Assembly (NCBI GenBank): GCA_030679035.1
Contig: JAUXTH010000075.1
Coordinates: 1-42,670 of the forward strand
Length of the DNA stretch: 42,670 nucleotides
DNA from: Methylobacter sp.
Lineage (GTDB): Bacteria > Pseudomonadota > Gammaproteobacteria > Methylococcales > Methylomonadaceae
Reading direction: 5' to 3'
Position numbers and translations under genes: made by a program. Below the pieces are notes generated by a model that saw only the letters and a program-made list of their open reading frames with translations, searched no databases and was not told the DNA's origin. The stretch's first letter is position 1. Each line of letters starts with the position of its first letter. This document shows, in pieces, positions 36,719-42,670 of the stretch.

Positions 36719-37544
36719 CATCATCATAATCAAGTGCAGACGCTTTTTCAGGTACTTTTGAATTGAGCTTTTCTAGCAAATATTCATTTTCCAATAAATA
36801 ATCTATACCATCAGCAGTTATAGTAAAAGTATAGAACTCCTCATTATTCATATCTGCATTTATACCCTTATCTAAATAGCCCACCCTTTCAAGTTTGATC
36901 GAGGCGAGGCTCAACACGCCCTTATTTATTTCTTTCAAGTCATCAAAAACATACCATGTCGGAATCCCATTTGGGGAGTTTACGTAACTCTCTAAAATCC
37001 TCGCTAACAAGCGATGTTCCACATCGCCTAATTTATAGCTACTCCCTAATTTTTTCCTTCTTTTTTTCTGAATATCTAAATCTTGAGATACCAACCCAAG
37101 TTCAGCTACCACTTTCTTTATTAGCACACACGGAGGATTAACAGCAGAAGTCAAATCACCATCAGATCTATTTCCGTCGTAATCAGCAGGGGTTAATCCA
37201 AGTAGGTCTGTTGGAAAGTAAAGATCAACGTTCCTTGGCTTTACAATAAAACAGCGCTCTTTGCCTAAAGTGCCCGTAAATAGACCAAGCTCAAAAAGAA
37301 CATTATCACGAACAACATTTTTGCTTTGATCACGAATAGTAACTACATCATCGGGAGTAAATATAAAAATTGCGAAATCTACTGTCCCCGCCTTTTCTAA
37401 TAAGGAGTCGATACTACTTGATGACAATTGAAATCCATTTTTCCATACCGTAACTTCTGCTTGATGATCCAAATTCACGTTTATTGCGTCAGCAACATCG
37501 AGACTCTCAACAGATGAGGCTATAAATATTCTCGGTTTTCTCAT
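36705..37544 (-). CDS. TIR-like nucleotide-binding protein with an SSB-type C-terminal tip
   Basis: 279 residues. Residues 4-150 match the TIR-like domain found in CBASS/Pycsar effectors (PF10137 type): RIFIASSVESLDVADAINVNL, VTVWKNGFQLSSSSIDSLL, DFAIFIFTPDDVVT, then VRDNVLFELGLFTGTLG with the conserved Glu85 in FELG. Such domains often cleave NAD+. Residues 172-255 look like a winged helix (VEHRLLARILESY, then VLSLASIKLERVGYLDKG, then FTITADGIDYLLEN). The chain ends in a short flexible linker and LDYDDDIPF, identical in its last six residues to the protein-binding tip of E. coli SSB. Markedly AT-rich codons suggest transfer. No CD-NTase or other partner is adjacent; hence an orphan, function unproven. 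Confidence 0.82.
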   Translation of the reverse strand: MRKPRIFIASSVESLDVADAINVNLDHQAEVTVWKNGFQLSSSSIDSLLEKAGTVDFAIFIFTPDDVVTIRDQSKNVVRDNVLFELGLFTGTLGKERCFIVKPRNVDLYFPTDLLGLTPADYDGNRSDGDLTSAVNPPCVLIKKVVAELGLVSQDLDIQKKRRKKLGSSYKLGDVEHRLLARILESYVNSPNGIPTWYVFDDLKEINKGVLSLASIKLERVGYLDKGINADMNNEEFYTFTITADGIDYLLENEYLLEKLNSKVPEKASALDYDDDIPF

Positions 37545-37765
37545 AATTGTTTTATCTAGTTAAGTGCTAACAAGTTAATACTTGGCTTCTGCTATTAATT
37601 AAGAGCGTGAAAGTAATAGACTTTATACCTCGTCTTTTCCAGCGGAGAACACGCTTAATTTTCGCATGATCACTGCAACAGCACTCCTCAAAACGGGTGT
37701 GGTTAAAAATGCGGTTGAACTCAAGGTAAACGTTCAGCCAATAGATGTTACGCAAATTGTATCAT

Positions 37766-37968
37766 CGTCATCCCGGCAGGGATTGCCGGGATCCAGAAGC
37801 CATGGATGGCAATATTAAATCAGACTCCAAATCCTCCAAATAGGGAGTTGCATAGCTCAATCAATCGTTGTTTAGCCGCACGAGACCACTTTTTTAAGTT
37901 ATTTTTCCGTACTGATACCCTGTCACATCCCTGTGCTCTGGATCCCGGCAATCCCTGCCGGGATGACG
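37766..37968. mobile_element. 203-bp element with 32-bp perfect terminal inverted repeats (MITE-like)
   Basis: Left end 37766-37797 and right end 37937-37968 are perfect inverted copies over 32 bp (beginning CGTCATCCCGGCAGGGATTG). Each arm is itself an imperfect palindrome (CCCGGCA...TGCCGGG). The interior, about 140 bp, shows no transposase; one minus-strand frame reads RVSVRKNNLKKWSRAAKQ and onward, not recognised. The structure fits a non-autonomous element or a pair of REP-like repeats. The 37545-38048 gap holds nothing else that I can support. Confidence 0.65.
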
Positions 37969-38048
37969 CGTTGTTAGTGCCTATGCACTCAAAGGATAGA
38001 TGTGAGTAATTGATAATCATAAAAAAAACCGCATTTTTAATCCCCCTC

Positions 38049-38324
38049 TCAAAAACCCTTCAAAGCCCGCTGCCGCCTTGCCTCTTTCGGATCATGAACC
38101 AAAGGCCGATAAATCTCGATCCTATCGCCCTCTCTAACAAGCTGATCCAGTTTGCAGGCCACGCCGAAAATGCCCACCTTAAGCTCGGACATGGCAATCT
38201 CAGGAAAAAGCTCCAGCAAGCCGGAGGATTCTATCGCAGCCTCAACAGTCGCGCCCTCCTCCATTGCCACCGTGACTATCACCTGTTGTTCGGGTTTGGC
38301 GTAAGCCACTTCGACATTAACCAT
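38049..38324 (-). CDS. rnfH: RnfH family ubiquitin-fold protein
   Basis: 91 residues with the RnfH pattern VEVAYAKPEQQVIVTVAMEEG, then LKVGIFGVACKLDQLVREGDRIEIYRPLVHDPKEARRQRA, ending typical of the family. A beta-grasp protein of uncertain role. Overlaps the ratA stop region by 8 nt, the conserved ratA-rnfH pair of gammaproteobacteria. Confidence 0.94.
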   Translation of the reverse strand: MVNVEVAYAKPEQQVIVTVAMEEGATVEAAIESSGLLELFPEIAMSELKVGIFGVACKLDQLVREGDRIEIYRPLVHDPKEARRQRALKGF

Positions 38325-38748
38325 AAACGGCTTTAGCCCGTGCGGTAAACGAGCTCACCATAGTATTGCAGATCTGATTAAAGACTGCGCCGAAAGCCAG
38401 GCTTGCCAGCTTGCCTGACATTTCAAACTCCAGATCCAGGGAAATCTTGCTGGCATCTTCACGTAGCGGTATGAATTCCCACTTTCCTTCCAAAGAGGAA
38501 AACGGGCCGTTCAACAGGGACAGCGTCATGCTGCGGCCGTTATCGATCTTGTTCCGGGTCGAAAAGGATTTTTTAAAGCCGCCTTTGGAAATCATTACCT
38601 CGGCTTCGACAACGTCATCTTCGCGCTTGATGATCCGGCTGCCGCTACACCAGGGCAAAAACTCAGGATAGGCTTCAATGTCGTTGACCAAATCAAACAT
38701 CTGCTGCGCTGAAAATTTGACCAGCGCGCTTTTTTGAACAACGGCCAT
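38317..38748 (-). CDS. ratA: RatA / Coq10-like START-domain protein
   Basis: 143 residues from ATG 38748 (MAVVQKSALVKFSAQQMFDLVNDIEAYPEFLPWC), which matches the family N-terminus; the frame opens further upstream inside the transporter gene but those residues are not conserved. START/polyketide-cyclase fold, ending CNTMVSSFTARAKAVYG. Family members are called ribosome-association toxin RatA in E. coli or ubiquinone-binding Coq10; which applies here is open. It starts 2 nt after the transporter stop, so the three genes are probably co-transcribed. Confidence 0.93.
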   Translation of the reverse strand: MAVVQKSALVKFSAQQMFDLVNDIEAYPEFLPWCSGSRIIKREDDVVEAEVMISKGGFKKSFSTRNKIDNGRSMTLSLLNGPFSSLEGKWEFIPLREDASKISLDLEFEMSGKLASLAFGAVFNQICNTMVSSFTARAKAVYG

Positions 38749-38750
38749 GC

Positions 38751-40115
38751 TTAAAGAACTCCGACCACGTGCAGGAATACCAAAAACACGGCGGCGGGAG
38801 ACACATAGCAGATTAAAAACCGCCATACTTTATAGCTGAGCGCATCAGGCATGTCCAATTCATGTTCGGTGTGCTGCTGCTTCATGATCCAACCGGCGAA
38901 CACTGCGATGCAAAAACCGCCGATAGGCAGCATCAAATTGGCGGTTAAATAATCCAGTAATTGGAAAATAGTTCTGTCGAAAATTTTGAACTCGGACCAG
39001 ACATTGAATGAAAAAACGGTGCCTAATCCCAGCAGCCAGGTTATCGAACCCGACCAGATACAGGCTTGTTGCCTGCTCATGTCTTTATTTTCAATCAACC
39101 ACGCAACGGCCGGCTCGATCAATGAGATGGACGAAGACAACGCGGCGAACACCAGCATCACAAAAAACAAGATGCCGAATAACCAGCCGCCGGTCATATT
39201 GCCGAAAGCGATCGGCAAGGTTTGAAAGATAAGACCGGGACCAGCCGCAGGTTCCAGTCCAGCTGCAAAAACAATCGGGAAAATGGCGATGCCCGCCAAT
39301 AAAGCAACCGCCGTATCGGTGCCTGCAATCAAGTAGACGGTTTTGGCAATCGATACATTTTTCGGCAAATAAGAGCCGTAAATCATGATCGCGCCCATGC
39401 CTAAACTCAGGGTAAAGAACGCGTGCCCCATAGCGGTCAATACGCCATTAGCGGTCAGCTTACTGAAATCAGGCGTAAATAAGAATTTGATGCCTTTATC
39501 GTAATAATCATCAAAGGTCATTGCATAGGCCACCAGTAACATCAGCAGCACAAATAGGCACGGCATTAAAAAACGCACGGCTTTCTCCAAGCCGGTATTG
39601 ACGCCGCGAACCACAACCAACATGGTCGCTAACATGAACAGGGTATGCCAGAAAATCAACTGTACCGGACTGGCCATAAAACCGTCGAAGAGTCCTTTTA
39701 TCGCTACGGCATCGGCACCGAAAAAACTGCCGGTAAAGGCCTTTAACACATAAGCCGAAGCCCAACCTGCGATGACGCTGTAATAAGAGAGTATTAAAAA
39801 GCCGGCGATAACGCCCATCCAGCCCAAATAATGCCAGTTTTTGTCGGCCCCGGCTTCGTCAGCCAGGGTTATCATGGTGTTAATGGGATTCTGCCTGCTG
39901 CGCCGCCCGAGCATGGTTTCCGCCATCATAATGGGAATGCCGATCAGCAACACGCACAGCAAATAGACGATGACGAATGCCCCGCCGCCATTTTCGCCGG
40001 TAATATACGGAAACTTCCAGATATTACCCAGTCCGACTGCGGAACCTGTCGCAGCCAGAATAAACGCGAAACGCGATGACCATTCACCATGAATTGATTT
40101 TTTTGTATCCGTCAT
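38751..40115 (-). CDS. Sodium-dependent neurotransmitter-symporter family (NSS/SNF) transporter
   Basis: 454 residues, predicted 11-12 membrane segments with the LeuT fold. The N-terminal motif WSSRFAFILAATGSAVGLGNIWKFPYITGENGGGAF is characteristic of NSS sodium-coupled amino-acid transporters. Substrate not determinable. It lies between smpB (divergent) and ratA, an insertion into the usual smpB-ratA-rnfH neighbourhood. Confidence 0.94.
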   Translation of the reverse strand: MTDTKKSIHGEWSSRFAFILAATGSAVGLGNIWKFPYITGENGGGAFVIVYLLCVLLIGIPIMMAETMLGRRSRQNPINTMITLADEAGADKNWHYLGWMGVIAGFLILSYYSVIAGWASAYVLKAFTGSFFGADAVAIKGLFDGFMASPVQLIFWHTLFMLATMLVVVRGVNTGLEKAVRFLMPCLFVLLMLLVAYAMTFDDYYDKGIKFLFTPDFSKLTANGVLTAMGHAFFTLSLGMGAIMIYGSYLPKNVSIAKTVYLIAGTDTAVALLAGIAIFPIVFAAGLEPAAGPGLIFQTLPIAFGNMTGGWLFGILFFVMLVFAALSSSISLIEPAVAWLIENKDMSRQQACIWSGSITWLLGLGTVFSFNVWSEFKIFDRTIFQLLDYLTANLMLPIGGFCIAVFAGWIMKQQHTEHELDMPDALSYKVWRFLICYVSPAAVFLVFLHVVGVL

Positions 40116-40257
40116 TTGTCTGCCTGTAAAAACTTTATAATTATAAAATCACCACGGATGCTTCCTTCGGGGTGAGCTTTTCTGACTATTGCAGTAATAT
40201 CGGGTAAAATAGCAAAATTATTCCTTTACGTCAGTTTAAAAATCCTAACCCGCACTT

Positions 40258-40743
40258 ATGGCCGATAAAAAGTCCAAGAAAAATACCAAGCAGCAAAACG
40301 CCACCATTGCCGTTAATCGTCAGGCAAGGCATGAGTATACGATTGAGGAAAAATTTGAGGCGGGTGTTGTTTTGGAAGGCTGGGAAGTTAAAAGCCTGCG
40401 GGATGGGCGCATCCAACTTAAAGAGAGCTATGTGGTGATCAGGCGGGGCGAAGCTTTTTTGTCCGGCGCTCATATTTCACCGCTGATATCTGCATCGACC
40501 CATGTTAATCCGGACTCTATCCGCGCCAAGAAACTGTTGCTGCACCGGCACGAACTGAACAAGCTGATCGGTTCGGTCGAGCGCAAAGGCTACACGTTGA
40601 TTCCGTTGTCCATGTACTGGAAAAACGGCAGAGCCAAACTGGAAATCGGTCTGGCGAAAGGCAAGCAGTTGCACGACAAGCGCGCTGCCTCGAAAGACCG
40701 GGATTGGCAGCGTGAAAAAGGACGGATTTTGAAAAAGGGCTAA
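40258..40743 (+). CDS. smpB: SsrA-binding protein SmpB
   Basis: Binds tmRNA and brings it to stalled ribosomes for trans-translation. 161 residues: [31 protein letters not shown], the OB-fold core, then [21 protein letters not shown], the basic tail that enters the decoding site. Full length. Divergent from the NSS transporter-ratA-rnfH unit. The ssrA gene itself is not in the window. Confidence 0.97.
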   Translation: MADKKSKKNTKQQNATIAVNRQARHEYTIEEKFEAGVVLEGWEVKSLRDGRIQLKESYVVIRRGEAFLSGAHISPLISASTHVNPDSIRAKKLLLHRHELNKLIGSVERKGYTLIPLSMYWKNGRAKLEIGLAKGKQLHDKRAASKDRDWQREKGRILKKG

Positions 40744-40759
40744 GGGCGAAGGATGTGTT

Positions 40760-40794
40760 TTTGCCCTTTGCCCTTTGCCCTTTGCCCTTTGCCT
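40760..40794. repeat. Heptanucleotide tandem repeat after smpB
   Basis: Four perfect TTTGCCC units (40760-40787) and a fifth with one change (TTTGCCT). It lies in the 89-bp gap before the isochorismatase-like gene. A related 7-bp repeat sits inside tilS (5566-5586). Confidence 0.85.
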
Positions 40795-40832
40795 TTAGCC
40801 TTGCATCTTGAACCTTTTACATTGAATCTAAA

Positions 40833-41399
40833 ATGACCACACACCCTAACATCCTGTCTGCAAAAAACAGCCTGCTGATCGTCGTCGATTTACAAGCAAA
40901 ACTATCAGCAGTTATGCCTGAGGCGGAAGCTGAACTGATGACGGCCAATTCCCGCAGTCTGGTTGAAGCCGCCGAACTATTAGGCATCCCGGTGTTGTTA
41001 ACCGAACAATATCCCAAAGGTTTGGGCTCTACCGATACGACCATCACCGACATCTTGTCGGAAGACACCCTGATTTTCGACAAAACCGGTTTTCCCTGTT
41101 GTGCAGCTGAAGGCTTTACCGACACCGTAGCCAGCACCGATCGCAAGCAAATCATCCTGGTCGGCCAGGAAGCGCATGTTTGTGTAATGCAGACCGCGTT
41201 GGAATTGATGCATTTCGGCTATCAGGTGCATGTCGTCGAAGACGCCATCTGTTCCCGCAAGGCGGAACATAAATTCTATGCCTTGCAGCGCATGCAGCAG
41301 CAAGGCGCGACCATTACCAATTATGAATCGGTATTGTTCGAATGGGTCAGGGATTCGACTCACCCTGAATTTAAAAAGATTTCCGGATTACTTCGCTAA
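40833..41399 (+). CDS. Isochorismatase-family cysteine hydrolase
   Basis: 188 residues with the full catalytic triad of the cysteine-hydrolase superfamily: Asp19 (LIVVDLQ), Lys84 (IFDKTGFPCC) and Cys117 (GQEAHVCVMQTALEL). Includes the cis-peptide stretch preceding the nucleophile. Substrate unknown; the family includes YcaC-like, nicotinamidase-like and isochorismatase enzymes. No strong Shine-Dalgarno sequence; the repeat tract is just upstream. Followed by hopJ-like gene after 25 bp. Confidence 0.92.
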   Translation: MTTHPNILSAKNSLLIVVDLQAKLSAVMPEAEAELMTANSRSLVEAAELLGIPVLLTEQYPKGLGSTDTTITDILSEDTLIFDKTGFPCCAAEGFTDTVASTDRKQIILVGQEAHVCVMQTALELMHFGYQVHVVEDAICSRKAEHKFYALQRMQQQGATITNYESVLFEWVRDSTHPEFKKISGLLR

Positions 41400-41424
41400 C
41401 TACCTTTTCACCTAGAATTTACAC

Positions 41425-41778
41425 ATGTCACTTGCATCGTTTCTTGAAAAAGTAACCCATAATGAAGCCGTCGGTTTTGATGAGACCATCGCGGTCATTA
41501 CTGAAAACTACCATTACCAACCCACCGAATTCAGCAACGGCTTGAATGAGCAGTTGTTAGTCAGCCAAGCAGGCACTAACGAAGGTTCCTGCAAGATTTT
41601 CGCCTTCGCCCAAATCAACCGGCTCGACCAACAACAAACGTTAAACCTGTTCGGTGATTATTATCGGGTGGATGTTTTGAATGACCCACATGGCACAGAC
41701 CACCAGAATATCAGGAATTTTATGCGTTACGGTTGGGATGGCATTCGTTTTAATGGTGTGGCGTTGACGGCTAAGTAA
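41425..41778 (+). CDS. HopJ type III effector family protein
   Basis: 117 residues matching the HopJ family: VGFDETIAVITENYHYQPTEFSNG, NEGSCKIFAFAQINRL, then LFGDYYRVDVLNDPHGTDHQNIRNFMRYGWDGIRFNG. Despite the name, inherited from Pseudomonas, the family is widespread in bacteria without type III secretion; role unknown. Lies 25 bp after the hydrolase and 2 bp before the FAD oxidoreductase, so likely an operon. Confidence 0.93.
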   Translation: MSLASFLEKVTHNEAVGFDETIAVITENYHYQPTEFSNGLNEQLLVSQAGTNEGSCKIFAFAQINRLDQQQTLNLFGDYYRVDVLNDPHGTDHQNIRNFMRYGWDGIRFNGVALTAK

Positions 41779-41780
41779 GA

Positions 41781-42670
41781 TTGATCGACTACTTAATCAT
41801 CGGCCAGGGACTGGCAGGCAGCATACTGGCATGGGAACTCATACAACGCGGTTGCAAAGTTATCATCATTGATAACGGCCAGGAAAATGCCTCGCAGGTT
41901 GCAGCGGGGCTGATCAATCCGATCACCGGCATGCGCTTTGTAAAATCCGCCGATGTGGATACACTACTGCCCACCGCAAAACACTGTTATTCCCAGTTAG
42001 CCGATTTTTTCCAACAAACGTTTTATATCGAAAAACCGATGCTGCGGATTTTTCGTAGCAACAGCGAATTAATGAACGCCGGCAAACGCCTTACCAACCC
42101 CGATTATCAAGCCTACCTGGGCGACATACAATCTCCGGGCAACTCCGTTAACCATCTTGCAACACCGTTCGGTTTTCTGGAACAAAAACAAACCGGTTAT
42201 TTATTAACCCGGCCGTTATTAAGCTGCTTGAAAACTTATTTCATTGCCACCGACAGCTACCGGCAAGCCGATTTTGATTACCGGGACATACAGCTTGAAC
42301 CGTCTTTGCGCTGGCAAGACATTTCCCCTAGGCAAATCATTTTCTGCGAAGGCTATCAGGCAACACAAAACCCTTGGTTTTCCTGGCTGCCTTTTCAACC
42401 GGTCAAAGGCGAAATATTAACGCTGGAACACCAAACCGAATTGCTCGATAAAATCCTCAATTACGGCAATTGGCTGATCCCGTTAAATGCCCGTCAAATC
42501 AGGATCGGCGCAAGCTTCGACCGGGAAAACCTGAACACCGAAGCTACCGAACAGGGCAAAAGCGACTTGCTAAATGCACTCAATCAAATCTCACCCGATT
42601 TGACGCACTTAACCCTGATCAACCATCAAGCCAATGTTCGGCCTTGCACGCTGGACAAAAATCCCTTTAT
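41781..42670 (+). CDS. FAD-dependent oxidoreductase (DAO family), 3' truncated by window end
   Basis: Frame opens with TTG at 41781, 2 bp after the hopJ stop, reading LIDYLIIGQGLAGSILAWEL then VIIIDNGQENASQVAAGLIN and PITGMRF. GQGLAGS is the FAD-binding dinucleotide fold, and AAGLINPITG is the DAO-type second motif. The frame stays open to the last base, where 296 residues have been read. D-amino-acid oxidase/ThiO-like superfamily; the true start could be upstream or a non-ATG codon, the TTG is my best choice. Confidence 0.85.
   Translation, partial: MIDYLIIGQGLAGSILAWELIQRGCKVIIIDNGQENASQVAAGLINPITGMRFVKSADVDTLLPTAKHCYSQLADFFQQTFYIEKPMLRIFRSNSELMNAGKRLTNPDYQAYLGDIQSPGNSVNHLATPFGFLEQKQTGYLLTRPLLSCLKTYFIATDSYRQADFDYRDIQLEPSLRWQDISPRQIIFCEGYQATQNPWFSWLPFQPVKGEILTLEHQTELLDKILNYGNWLIPLNARQIRIGASFDRENLNTEATEQGKSDLLNALNQISPDLTHLTLINHQANVRPCTLDKNPF

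Noticed and set aside
37558-37580. Integron attC-like sequence next to the TIR-like gene
   Set aside because: A GTTAAGT-like core is present but no matching RYYYAAC partner or paired L boxes were found.

Overview
The window looks like chromosome of a gammaproteobacterial methanotroph or methylotroph (Methylococcales-like). The evidence is a tandem pair of methylene-tetrahydromethanopterin dehydrogenase genes (mtdB family) beside a 5-formyl-THF cyclo-ligase, combined with typical gammaproteobacterial housekeeping blocks (accA-tilS / pyrG-kdsA-eno-ftsB; rarA-lolA-mrcB; smpB next to ratA-rnfH). The taxonomic call is inferred from gene content and synteny only. No rRNA, tRNA or CRISPR array was recognised.

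Layout. 1-6.6 kb: minus-strand housekeeping genes accA, tilS, pyrG, kdsA, eno and ftsB. 6.8-15.7 kb: an accessory island with a small unknown protein, a parDE pair, a PIN-toxin pair, a 1521-residue STAND-type NTPase with an N-terminal nuclease-like domain (candidate anti-phage protein), a Doc-like toxin/antitoxin pair whose toxin is frameshifted, a vapBC pair, and a second VapC broken by a 5-bp duplication beside its intact Phd-type antitoxin. 15.8-25.2 kb: rarA, lolA, mrcB, fumC (preceded by a 22-codon upstream ORF), acnA and a DCC-family thiol protein. 25.3-30.3 kb: a quinone oxidoreductase, nspC (polyamine synthesis) coupled to the formyl-THF cyclo-ligase gene, and the divergent mtdB pair. 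30.4-34.2 kb: a NarL/GacA-type response regulator, a stand-alone MotA/MotB-like pair, a flavin reductase and a cold-shock protein with a long leader. 34.4-38.0 kb: a flavin amine oxidase, then a second accessory patch with decayed HicB and XRE antitoxin genes, a TIR-like nucleotide-binding protein, and a 203-bp element bounded by 32-bp perfect inverted repeats. 38.0-42.7 kb: rnfH, ratA, an NSS-family transporter, smpB, an isochorismatase-like hydrolase, a HopJ-family protein and a truncated FAD oxidoreductase running off the end.

Two accessory proteins deserve most attention. The TIR-like protein at 36705-37544 ends in DDDIPF, the C-terminal tip by which bacterial single-stranded DNA-binding protein recruits repair and replication enzymes; this suggests a TIR effector physically linked to the replication/repair hub. 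The STAND protein at 8820-13385 has the architecture of an Avs-like pattern-recognition nuclease but could not be assigned to a named class. Around both, several toxin and antitoxin genes carry single small frameshifts while the housekeeping genes are intact, which points to real decay (or switching) of addiction modules rather than generally poor sequence.
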